From: Sequoia sempervirens
Lineage: Eukaryota > Streptophyta > Pinopsida > Cupressales > Cupressaceae
DNA length: 64,000 bases
Assembly (NCBI GenBank): GCA_007258455.2
Contig: VDFB02358134.1
Coordinates: 207,994,407 to 208,058,406, forward strand
Direction: 5' to 3'
The stretch's first letter is position 1. Each line of letters opens with the position of its first letter. This document shows, piece after piece, positions 1 to 10,542 of this stretch. The notes under the pieces were generated by a model. The model had not been told where the DNA came from and did no database searches. It worked only from the letters and a program-made list of their open reading frames with translations. The position numbers and the translations under genes were made by a program.

Positions 1-987
1 TATGAAATATTCCTCCACAACTCCTCAACCATTAGTCCATCCACTTGTGTAGACTCCACAATACCCACACACATCAACCATATCAAAAGCATTGAATCAT
101 TAATGCCATTACCTATTAATTCCCTTGTAGATGTCATTGGTGTTCTTCTATCTATCTCTCCTCCATCAACCATTCGCAAAAGGGATGGCACTGAAACAAT
201 AAAGTGTACAGCTACAATAATGGACATGTTTGGCCGCATTGATATCACAATTTGGGGTAACCAATGCCAAATCATTCAGAACCAACTAGCTGACATTCCT
301 CTACAACCCAACCCACCAATTATTTTGATCAAAAGTGGTCGGATAACCTCATGGTCTGTAAAATCTATTGATACGATCTTTCCTACAACCATTGTAATCA
401 ATCCCGACTTGCTTGAAGCCTCAAAATTGCAAAAATGGTATGCCACTACAGGGATTGTCCTTCCTTGTCTTACACTCTCAAAAAGGCATATATCTGCTGA
501 AAAAATTGAAAATCCAATTCCTCTTTCAAGTATTCAGAATCCAGGCTCTCTTGACAAACAAAATGTTTGTGTAAAGGCCACTATCACAAAGATCCACTTA
601 GACAACTTCTACTACCTGTCTTGCCCTCGCATGGTGGAAAACAAAAAGTGTAAAAAAAAGGTTATCCAGATTAACCCAAGTGCTTTTAAGTGCCCCAAGT
701 GTTCTGCAGAGTTTACTACATGTGATTTTACCTACATGTTGAAGATGGACTTGCAAGATGGTACAGGTCATCTTCTTAATGTCACCGCTTTTGAAGAACC
801 AGCGACCACATTGTTTGGAGTTTCTGCAGAAGATTTCCAGCTCCTACTAGCGGAACCTAATGATGCTAGCCAAATTTTAGACACAGTTTTGAACAAAGAA
901 TTCCTACTAGCATTGTCCATTGAAACAAATGCTTTCGCTGGCAATGAATCACAAAGCATTGTTATCAAAGCTATTAAGCAAGCTTAG
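1..987 (+). CDS. Helitron RPA1-like single-stranded DNA-binding protein, 5' partial
   Basis: The frame is open from base 1 to the stop at 985-987 and matches the C-terminal part of the copy B protein (568 codons there), so the N terminus lies outside the window. It contains OB-fold segments and a four-cysteine zinc ribbon of the RPA70 DBD-C type (C-x8-C, then CPKC about 200 residues from the first methionine at 103). Plant Helitrons are known to carry RPA-like genes, thought to coat single-stranded DNA during rolling-circle transposition. It differs from copy B by only a few residues (for example D/G and I/V near the C terminus). No stop interrupts it. Confidence 0.85.
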   Translation, partial: YEIFLHNSSTISPSTCVDSTIPTHINHIKSIESLMPLPINSLVDVIGVLLSISPPSTIRKRDGTETIKCTATIMDMFGRIDITIWGNQCQIIQNQLADIPLQPNPPIILIKSGRITSWSVKSIDTIFPTTIVINPDLLEASKLQKWYATTGIVLPCLTLSKRHISAEKIENPIPLSSIQNPGSLDKQNVCVKATITKIHLDNFYYLSCPRMVENKKCKKKVIQINPSAFKCPKCSAEFTTCDFTYMLKMDLQDGTGHLLNVTAFEEPATTLFGVSAEDFQLLLAEPNDASQILDTVLNKEFLLALSIETNAFAGNESQSIVIKAIKQA

Positions 988-1516
988 CTTATCTATTGCA
1001 CTCTTTTTTAAGTATTCTTCTTATGTCAAGTGGAATTTACCACTTTTTGTAACCACAACAAACAATTACTCAAAACTTTTATACATATTTGCATTGTTGA
1101 ATATGGAAAACATATACAGATATTTCCACTTACACATGTTTCATGCTTAATTTGCACACATAGAATTTGAAGAATTGCTATTGTAAATTATAAGTAACAT
1201 GTGTCATAAGAATTTCAATATAAACTATGCAGAATATTTCATTTCAAATGCATCATCTTTCTTGCTTTCAAATTATATTCAATTCTCCACATTAATATTT
1301 ATTATTATTTTGGTACACATTTACTGACATTAAATGTCATCTAAATTGTAAATTTTGTTACAATTACTTTAAACAATGAAAATAGTTATTTACTATTTTA
1401 TCATTTTAGTTTTTACGATGTAAACTTTATTTTTCAAAAACCCATGCTTCCCATGCTTATTTATTATATATTATATTAAAATTATATGAACTATTTGACT
1501 TCACAGAAACTTCTCA
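988..1516. other. AT-rich spacer between Helitron RPA and RepHel genes
   Basis: About 530 bp of very AT-rich DNA without a convincing ORF. It is preserved in copy B (21743-22271). It presumably holds the RPA 3' UTR and the RepHel promoter. I see no specific motif. Confidence 0.6.
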
Positions 1517-1828
1517 ATGGAGTTAGAAAACAAAAGGTTGCAAGAAAAACGAGCTCGACGAAATGAGCTCCAACGATTACGCTACCAAGTAAGAAAAAAC
1601 CAAATCAATAAGAGAAGATGAGAAAATGAACAAAACCGCATAGATGGCATCTCCAAATCTACAGTACCATGTTCTCCTAATCCCTCCCAGCTCCATCCAC
1701 TTGCAAATGAAATACATAATTCAATTCAAGTAAATCCATTTTCTCATATCCATCCACAACCTAATTTTACTGAAGATTTCTATACTGCAAGAAATAATTT
1801 CTGCTCTAAATTAGATAAACTTGCAAAT
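1517..1828 (+). other. Probable N-terminal extension of RepHel interrupted by TGA or spliced
   Basis: An ATG at 1517 opens a basic, protein-like frame in phase with the RepHel ORF, but a TGA occurs at 1619-1621. After it the frame is open into 1829. Copy B has the same TGA. Two readings fit. One is an old CGA-to-TGA change carried by the ancestor of both copies, with translation now starting at 1829. The other is a 102-bp intron 1589-1690 (donor CAA|GTAAGA, acceptor CTCCCAG|CTC), which removes the stop and keeps phase, giving a protein of about 1457 aa. Confidence 0.5.
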
Positions 1829-4800
1829 ATGCCAACTTGTTTAGTCTGCATGGAAAAATACCCTGGCATTAAAACAAGGGAAATAAATAAACTACCTACT
1901 TGTTACAGATGTGCATCTAAAAAAAATGGCCACCGTTTTTCCAAATGGAATAACATGGACCCGGGTAAACAACCCCTATGTTTAAAAAAACTAACTCAAG
2001 TTGAAGAGATGCTAATAGCAAGGGTTAGCCCGATCCTTCAAGTAACCTATGCAAAGGGAGGCCAACTAAAATATAGTGGCCACACTATTTGTTTTCCTCA
2101 AGATGTTTCTACTATTGCAACCCACTTGCCCAGACATATAAATGAATTAGATATCTTATTGGTTAACAAAAAAAACATTGGCCAAAAAGACTACAGCTTT
2201 TGTGTAAGTAGAGGACGTGTATACGAGGCCATGCAATATAAAATCTTAAATGATCCATACTACAAAACTATACAATTAGATGAGGCCGCATTATCCATCC
2301 TGCCATGTGATTCCACTAACATTATAGAATTGCTAAATGAAACAAACAGTATTCCTTGTCCCACATCTACAACAATGATGCATACATATGATGCAAACAA
2401 CGGAGACGGAGAAGAAAACATGCAACCCAATACTTCATTTGTTGCTAGCCTTCCACCAGCACGCAGAGAGGTCGAAGAATTACGATCATTATTACAACTA
2501 GGTGAAGGACGACCACCATTTTCTATAGATTGGCCACCAATTTCTCCATCTCCCATAAATGAATACAACACAGAAGGATTATTTGTAATGGCATTCCCCA
2601 GTTTGTTTCCTACAGGCATAGCTGACTTCAAACAACAACGCATCAAGGAAGTCAAATTACATGAATATGCTCATCACTTACTCAGGTATTATGATAATAG
2701 GTTTGGCCAACACCCTAGGTTTAGGTACTTCATACTAAATATCATAATGCGCCATCGGAGCCAAGAAACAACATATGTATTTGTTCATAAAAATATCAAC
2801 CAAAGTGTACCAACAACTATTCTTGATCTTCAAGAAAGATATAAGGACTTTCCTGATGAGAAGCTTGCAGAACAACTCATACGCTTTGGAGCGTCAATTC
2901 GTGGAACACGCCAATTTTGGAACCGCTCTAGAGCAAAGCTTTCCGATATGGTCATACAAATTGGTTGTCCAACACTATTCTTCACACTCACTGCAGTGGA
3001 TACAAAGTGGCCAGACTTGCATAGTATAATGCCATCTAATTCACCTACAAATCCACAAGCTGCTTACAAATGGAGGATACAAAATATAGTTCAAAATCCA
3101 CACCTTACAGCACAGTACATGCACCATATATTTACTGCATTTCGTGAAGAGGTATTGGAAAAGCTACTTGGTGCAACAGACTACTGGTACAGGTAAAATT
3201 TTCATAAATTAATCAAATTACATTGAATACCTTCTAAACAATTACTGATAATAATTTTTCACCAGGTATGAATGGCAACACAGGGGCTCAGCACATATCC
3301 ATGGTTTCCTATGGCTAAAAGATGCACCAGATATCGAGAGAATACAATGGAGTAATCTCCAATCAATAAAAAATACAATTGAATACATAAATAGATATGT
3401 TTCTACATGGAATCCCAGACCCCTTCCTTTAAGAAACCAAATAATCCACCGAACTCTTCTCGATGATCCATGTCTACTAGACACAAGATTCATTTTACCT
3501 TTAGACCCTCTAATCGACTACACAGAATTAGTAAATTGTATACAGCGCCATACAAAGTGTACCTTACAAACATGCCTGAGGAGAAAAGGCCAAACCATTC
3601 AATGTCGCTATAAAGCCCCTTGGACCATGCAAGATCAATCAAGTCTTGCAATAGATGACCATGGCCAACCAACATTCACCCCTTCTCGCAATGATGATCG
3701 CTTAAACCTACACAACCCTTATATACTCTCTATCTGGAGGGCCAGTGTAGACTGTCAGCCAGTTCTTTCTATCCATGCTATCCTCAAATACATTGCAAAG
3801 TATGTAGCAAAAGTTGAAAGCAAATCAGAAACATACCATGAAATGTTGTCTCGAATTTCAACTGCTATTGAGTCAAACAAGCCAGCACCCATAGCTTTCC
3901 GAAAAATGCTTGCAGAAACACTAGTGGATCGTGATATTGGAGCCCAAGAAAGTTGCCACTTGTTGCTAAAACTACCCCTCTGCTTATCAAACAGGATATT
4001 TGTATCTTTAAATGTTAGCCAAAAAAAATTCCAACGTGTCTCAATGTCCTTTGAAACAAATATTGCATCCCCAAACTACATTGATACATACATGGATCGG
4101 CCAACAAATCTGCAGTCCATGTCACTTATTGAAGTAACTAGAAAATGGACTTTCAATCCATCTCGAAAGAATAGCCAATGGAAAAAGCGCTCCATAGAAG
4201 CCATTGTACGTGTATCCCCGCGCTTCATAACCATTCCCGCAAAAGATGACAAAAACTATGAAGCATTTTGTTCGAGTGAACTACTACTGTACAAGCCATT
4301 TCGCAACATTCATAATGATATTGGTTCATCATCCGCTGAAATAATACAACAATGGGAGAATTTTGCATGTAATTATCACCCATGGCATGTGCTACTCACA
4401 CAAACAGAATCTCCTGAAAATACAAATTCTGATAGCTCTTCTGAAGAAGAAGAAATAATACAAAATAACAAACCATCTGAATGGCAACTATTGTCTCGCC
4501 TATACCCAAGCCTTCCCCTCCACTTTGATGAACTAGACATGCTTGGTCACCGTGACATTGACTTACACCATGATTGGGGATCTTCCCAAATCAATGAAGA
4601 AGATAAAGTATCTGCAACTACATTCATAGAATCCAACCGTCCAACATTTCAAGTACGCCATCTTACAAATCACCCTATCCAACATGAGCTGTCTGTACAA
4701 CAAAAAAAAGCACTTGATATTACTTTGTCACACTTACATGCTGATACTTGCCAACCTCCTCTAAAATTAATTGTTCAAGGAACTGCTGGAACGGGTAAAT

Positions 4801-6065
4801 CACACCTCATAAAATCCATCAAAACTGCACTCATGAGCTCAGCCCAAAATGGCCAATCCCCATTACTACTTCTTGCACCAACACGCGTATCGGCATTCAA
4901 CATAGAAGCGTCAACAATCCACTCTGCTCTACGAATACCTATCAAAGATATAGAACCCTTGCAAGGACAAACACTAGCAAGCTTCCAGGAAAAAATGTAC
5001 TATATTCGGTACATACTGATAGATGAAATGAACTTCATTGGACCCAAGTTGCTACAATGCATTTACATGAGGCTACATGAAGCATTCCCCAACAATAAGC
5101 AAATACCATTTGGAGGACGCTCAATCATGCTCTTTGGTGATCTAGGACAACTTCCACCAGTCAAGGACATTCCTATGTATGCCTCAACATCATATGGAGG
5201 CACTCTATGGCGCAGTTTTACAAAAGTTATCACTCTTACCAAAATCTTTCGTCAAATAGGTGAGACTCCGACACAAATTTCATTTTGTATTCTCCTCTCC
5301 AATTTAAGAAATGCAGAACCTACAATTGAAGATTGGAAAGTTCTAATGTCACGCTCCAGCTCAGCATTGACCTCTACAGAGCAAACTAGTTTCTTATCCT
5401 CAATACATCTCTTCGCAACAAATGAAATGGTCTCACTACATAATCAACAAATGTTATTGTCTTTGGCAAAACCTGTTGCATTATCAATTGCAGAGCAACT
5501 TAAGGGGCCACCAAGTTCAAATCCAGACGAAGAACAACTTCAATATAAGCTTCTATTATGTGTTCAACAAAAAGTAATGTTATGTTCAAATTTATGGGTG
5601 GAAACAGGCCTTGTTAATGATGCACTTGGTGAAGTCAAAGCAATAGTCTACAATGATACTGAAAATCCACCTTCACTTCCATTATTTGTTGTTGTTGAAT
5701 TCAAAAATTACATTGGCCCCGCTTGGGACCACAATAATCCAAAAAATGTCCCTATTGCCCCATTGAGTCGTGGTCGACGTCGTCAAATACCACTCAAAAT
5801 GGCATGGGCCTTAACAATACACAAATCACAAGGCCTAACACTTGAAAAGGCAACAATCGACATCGGCAATGTTGACAGGCAAGGTCTAACATTCACAGCT
5901 ATTTCTAGAGTGCGTGATCTTGCAAGTCTACGTATCAAACCAGCCTTCACATTTGAACGATATGCACGTATGCAACAAAACCCATATGTAGCTCGCCGAA
6001 AGCAAGAGGAAGCACGCTTATTAGCATTATCAAATTCAACATGCTCAACAAACACTAATAGTTAA
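1829..6065 (+). CDS. Helitron RepHel protein (HUH Rep nuclease + Pif1-like helicase), join 1829-3192, 3266-6065
   Basis: Rolling-circle transposase. Removing a 73-bp GT-AG intron joins the two exons in phase into an uninterrupted 1387-aa protein. The N terminus has CxxC pairs (CLVC, CYRC). The nuclease HUH motif HRGSAHIHGFLW starts just after the splice junction, and the two-tyrosine motif KYIAKYVAK follows about 170 residues later. The C-terminal half is a SF1B Pif1-type helicase: Walker A GTAGTGKS, Walker B LIDE, GDLGQLPP, and the terminal HKSQGLTL block. All key catalytic residues are present in this copy. An upstream extension from 1517 is possible. Whether it is expressed cannot be judged from sequence. 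Confidence 0.88.
3193..3265 (+). other. Intron in RepHel gene of Helitron A
   Basis: 73-bp GT-AG intron (donor ACAG|GTAAAA, acceptor TTTCACCAG|GTATG). Splicing restores one frame across the HUH motif; unspliced RNA stops at 3194-3196. The matching intron in copy B is 19993-20065. Confidence 0.8.
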
Positions 6066-6654
6066 AACAACGACAGGTTAGATACTTTTATTTTATCAGT
6101 TACATTTATTCACCTTACAACTTCATTTACAATAATTTCATACTTAGCTACAAAATCAAATATCAGCTATTATCTCTAACCAAAAAGTATATAGTTGCTC
6201 TCCAACTCTGCAGGCATAGAAAAAGACACTATTTCAGTACAATCTTGAAGTAAGTCACTTGGCCAGGTATGATGGTGACAAGTCTTCTTCTACAATGATC
6301 CAACAAACAATGCAACTCACTTATGTATATACAATCTTCCACAACTGCAATTTTACTTATATGTCATCTCTATGCCAAGCATAAATTTTCAGAACAAGGT
6401 TGCCGAGTTTACTATGTAAGGTTTTCTTTTAACCATTGAAATATATTTTTCATGTCATACTTTTACAATGTCTATGATTGTGGCTCTTTTGCAAATGACA
6501 ATTTAAGCATATTTGTTCATGTGTTTTGCAAATCAAAACCAAAGAGATTTTGCTATTTGGGTATTCGTTTGAAGTTTGAAAAATTTGGGGGATTCAGATT
6601 CTAATTAGAGCTCATCAATTTACACCTTACCAGCATGGTGATGTGGCTATTCAG
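6066..6654 (+). other. Helitron 3' region with captured gene-fragment-like exons
   Basis: Non-Helitron sequence shared by both copies, with exon-like pieces. The clearest is 6598-6654: 57 bp, 19 codons, preceded by TTCAG and followed by GTATGG. In phase 0 it joins a 16-bp piece at 6749-6764 bounded by TTGCAG and GTAACT. An earlier piece near 6397-6416 ends at GTAAGG. Helitrons often capture host gene fragments. The donor gene is not recognised. Confidence 0.4.
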
Positions 6655-6903
6655 GTATGGATCATTCTATAAAAGAATATGATTTTGAGTTTTAATGACT
6701 TGGCTGTAAAGTATAAAAAATCGAAGTCCTTAGTTGTTCACCTTGCAGGGAGTTGTTACCAAAGGTAACTACAGATTATATCAAGATCTATGTATTCTAG
6801 TATGGATCATTTTACAAAAGAATATGATTTTGAGTTTTAATCACTTCGCTATAAAGTATAAACCATGAAAGTCCTTAGCTATTTGCCTTGCAGGAAGTTT
6901 AGC
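6655..6903 (+). repeat. 145-bp tandem repeat at Helitron A 3' end
   Basis: One full unit (6655-6799) and about 104 bp of a second. Copy B has two full units (16604 down to 16315). Each unit contains the palindrome GTTACCAAAGGTAAC next to a splice-acceptor-like TTGCAG, although the second A unit breaks off just before it. Confidence 0.75.
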
Positions 6904-8330
6904 TGCAATATCTAATTGTATTGGTAATGTAACAATCAGGGCAGTAATTTCTCCCTGACTGATGTAGTTGAAAGATACGAGAGTGATGTAGTTGAAAGAT
7001 AGATGATAATAGGTGAACATAAACTACTAGTATGTCATGTTAGGATTGAAGAAATATTAAACTAAAAAAAGTTGAACTTGATTGCAGGGGAAGCCATGGA
7101 GAAGAAGAGTAGTCACCTGACACCAGATTTGCTCCGTTCCCAAGCAGATGTATCATTGTGCTTAGGTTTCCTATATTGTTGGGGTAAAACAAAGAAAAAA
7201 GAACCAGTAGGGACCCACGAGAGTGGAGCGCCAAGCATGGGTGGATGGCAATTTAATAATTTTTTCTGGAATTTTGGCTTCATCTCTATCTTTCCAAAGC
7301 TCCCATTTTGGCATGGTCAGGGAGGATGCTGGCAAAGGTTGCGGAATTTGGCTTTAACTAGAAATTTCTAAAGCCTTTTCAACAAATCCATTTTTTGCAT
7401 ATCCTACAAGCATTACAGTCGATGAGACGACATTTGTCAAACACTTCATGTGCCTTATATATGCTTCCACATTTTGTATACATATCTAGCAGGGCGGTTG
7501 CAATTAGATCTGACAAAATTCATCTATCCTTTGTGCTTTGATGGATGTCCATACCCTGTTTCAAAGCCCCTATTTCGTACAAGCAGGGAGCAACAATGTC
7601 AGAACCTGCAAAAAAATGAGAGTGTAAAAGCAGAGCATTCATAGGGTAGAGACAATTATAACATATTGAAGGGTTTTGAGATTTATGAAGGACAGAGATG
7701 GACCCTTCAATAAATACCTGTTGTGACCTTTTCACACATCACCCCATCACTGATGGGGACCCCCAGTTGCCTGCTAGTTTTTAGGGTTCTGTCTCCTTGC
7801 AACGGTTACGAGAGATCACTTTGTTAAGAGTTTCAGGTCAGTGTGCCGAGAGTTACCCGAGCCAAGTCAGTAATTCATGCTTGAATCAGTGCGTAGACGT
7901 CATGGAAGCGCTCAGAAGGCCCAAGAGACGAAGATCGACTGTGAATTCGGCCAATTCTGAGACTTCCTATTTTTTAGGAAAAGTTGCTTTTTTTGATTTT
8001 TCATTTTTTTGGCATTTTTGGACCAAACAAGGTTCCCTATTTTTTAGGGTTGCTTTTTCTATTTTTAGAAAGTTTCTATTTTTGGAAAGTTTCTATTTTT
8101 AGAAGGGTCCCGAGTTCTGAAAACGCACTCAGAAGTTCGAAAAACTCAATAGAACTCTCAGAAAATCAAAAAGAAAATTTTGAATTTTTTTGAAAAATCT
8201 AAAAAAAACAAGTAAAAAAGCGTGAAAAATCAGACCAAGAACACTTGAAACCTGGAAAAATCAATCAAAACTAGTTCGAAATCAAGCAGATATGAGGATG
8301 AAATCATGAAAAATCAGTTCTTAAATGGTG
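6904..8330. other. Non-coding stretch between Helitron A and the repeat field
   Basis: No supported gene. 6961-7005 holds a short duplication (GTAGTTGAAAGATA twice). 7742-7758 is a perfect 7-bp-stem hairpin (CCCCATC-act-GATGGGG), followed by T-rich DNA with repeated CTATTTTT blocks at 7965-8105. It may be the leader or LTR-like start of the element encoding 10543-13718, but I could not find a matching second terminus. Confidence 0.4.
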
Positions 8331-8360
8331 AAATTTGTGAAAAATCTGTTCAAGTCTGAG

Positions 8361-9031
8361 GTTCGCCATGGAAGAATGATGAAGGAAGGTGTAAGAAATG
8401 TCAGGGAGTTTATGGAATTCACCCAGCAGCTAAGAAGGATATCCAAAGAGCTGGTGAAGTCCGCCATGCATCTTGAAGACCCATCCTTGACTCCTTTGAA
8501 GTCCGCCCAGCAGCAAGCATGCTCATCCTAAGACTACTCAAAGTCCGCCTTGCATATCCTGGGATCTTCTAAAGTCCGCCATGCATCTTGAATGCATATC
8601 CAAGCATCACTTGAGGTCCACCATCCAAGAGGTTCATCCTAAAGAGTCCTGAAGTCCGCCATCTGCCAAGAGGTTCGTCCTAAAAGGTCTTGAAGTCTGC
8701 CATATGCTGGAAGACACGTCCTTGCATGCTCTAAAGTCCGCCCTTGACATCCTTGACCCTTCCAAAGTCCGCCTAGGCATGTAAGGTGAGAAAAAATCAA
8801 AAAAATTCTAAGTGTTAGTACCCAGCCAAGGGAAATTTCGAAATTTTGCCTAAGAGTAAGAGCTTAAAGGGGTAAAAAAATGATTTTTTGGCTAAGTGTT
8901 GTGATAATTCCAAAGAGACAAATGCTAAGAAGCTAAGAAGTCCGCCCTAGAAAGGTGGGACATCCAAAAATGCTTTTCCAAAGCTAAGGCAAAGTCTGCC
9001 ACACTTGTCCAAAATGCCAAGGAAGTCTGCC
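8361..9031 (+). repeat. Irregular GTCCGCC-motif repeat field
   Basis: GTCCGCC or a one-base variant occurs at 8361, 8459, 8501, 8543, 8574, 8616, 8654, 8695, 8736, 8767, 8940, 8994 and 9025, usually preceded by AA or GAA and often followed by ATGCATC-like sequence. Spacing is about 30-42 bp from 8459 to 8767. A second looser repeat (GATTTTTGGCCAAGTGTT with TTTGCCTAAG) occurs near 8811-8900 and 9050-9150. No ORF explains the motif. Confidence 0.7.
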
Positions 9032-10542
9032 TAAGATGATAAAATGATGATTTTTGGCCAAGTGTTAATGCCAAGTCTAAGAAAAGGTTCGAATATTTGC
9101 CTAAGTACAGAGGCTAAAAGGATGGAAAGTTGAGATTTTTGACCAAGTATCACGACACTTGTAAGAGGTCAAATGCCAAGTTTGAAAGGGCACGTGCTAG
9201 AGGAGATTGGGATTTGGCAAAGAATAAAACGGAATGTGCCTAACACGATGAGGAAAAGAGGTAAAATTTGCCTAAGTATGGAGAAAATGTTGAGAAATTG
9301 TCAACTTTGGCTGAAGAAAAATGCGCAAGGCAAAGAGAAAGGAAGGATCGTCCTTGGCCAGAAGGAGGAAGAATATGTCAGACATCAAGGAAATTCACCC
9401 AACGAAGACATTTGGACAAGGATTTTGCCTAGAAAAAATTGACTGAGCAAGGAAATATTTGACTTTGGCAGAGCAAAATAAGCTTAAAATCTCACCTCGG
9501 CAAAGAAAAATAGGGATCTGGCAATAAATTTTTTGACGGAATGGCTTAAGATTTGGTTTGGCTAGACGAAATTGAGGATGAAATTGGAAAATACACTCTT
9601 AGCCAAGAAAATTGGAAGAAAAATCGAAATAGCCATGGGTCCAAAACGAACGGGTTGGAATTAATTAAAATATTTTAATATTTTAATAATTAATTTTCAA
9701 CTATTTGGAATTTAAAAATGCCTTGGACAAAATCAAATTCGCCAGATGAGAATTGGAAGAAAATAAAGTACGCCAGGCAGAGATGAAATCCGGCAAGAAA
9801 ATTAAATTCACCATGACTTTAATTAAATATTTAATGTTTATTCAAAAAATTTGAAAAATCAAAGATAAACATTAAATAAAAAATCAAATTTTTGAAGATT
9901 TGCCCGGATAAGCTCGAGACTGATCCTTGTCGGAAAATAAAAGGAAAGTTGTCTGTTTGGATAAATGAAAACAAATCGAGATCGAGAAAGAATATGGCAG
10001 TTACCAAATCGAATTCAATCCTTCAGCATTATAATGAGTTTAAGCAACTCAATTTTTTTCACACACAGCTGAAGAGAAATTTATTCTTTCTCGAAATTAT
10101 CAGGCAATTGATTCATCGATAGGAAAAGTCGAATTTTCCCAGAGAGAGAAGCAGTGTTATGCTGAGGAATTTTTCACGGGAAAAAAGAAAGAGATTTATT
10201 CAAAGCTGAATTCTCCTTGAAGAGGGGCGCACTTTTCAAAAATCAGATTTTTAAATCTAATTTGCATTTAACGGTTCTGCACAAAGGTTTGATGTTCGGT
10301 CAATTAAATTTGCTATCTCTTTTATGTCCTTTCATCTTGACGAAGTTCTGACAAGATTTTCAACTCCATCCAAGTCACTTTCAGCTTGCTTTTTCGCAAT
10401 AATTTAATTATTTAAACAGCTGAAAGTCAATTTTCGAATCCAAGGCACGGGATTTAATTATTTGAAAAGGTCTTTATATTAATGATAATTTTATGACTGC
10501 AGGTTGACGGACACGACAGGCGAATTATCAAAGAAGCTGAAA
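9032..10542. other. Leader-like non-coding region upstream of the decayed ORF
   Basis: AT- and purine-rich, with many GCCAAG/GGCAAG words and no convincing coding frame. A splice-acceptor-like GACTGCAG (to 10501) sits about 40 bp before the first ATG of the following ORF, so an upstream exon is possible. Confidence 0.4.

Larger units (their letters stand above)
1..6903 (+). mobile_element. Helitron copy A, 5' end outside window
   Basis: Autonomous-type plant Helitron with an RPA-like ORF followed by a RepHel (HUH endonuclease plus Pif1-like helicase) gene on the same strand. The first 6.9 kb of the window matches 16315-23258 in reverse complement almost without indels (net 1 bp over 6 kb), so two inverted copies lie about 9.4 kb apart. 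Similarity stops near 6903, inside a 145-bp repeat unit, whereas copy B carries the repeat further. The true 3' end (hairpin plus CTRR) could not be fixed, and the 5' end is beyond the window. The unbroken RepHel frame makes this the better preserved copy. Confidence 0.88.

Noticed and set aside
7742..7777. GC-rich hairpin followed by CTAG-T, resembling a Helitron 3' end
   Set aside because: Copy B lacks any of this sequence, and homology between copies already ends near 6903.
8361..9031. CRISPR-like array
   Set aside because: Spacing is irregular, words are 7 bp, and the genome is a plant's.
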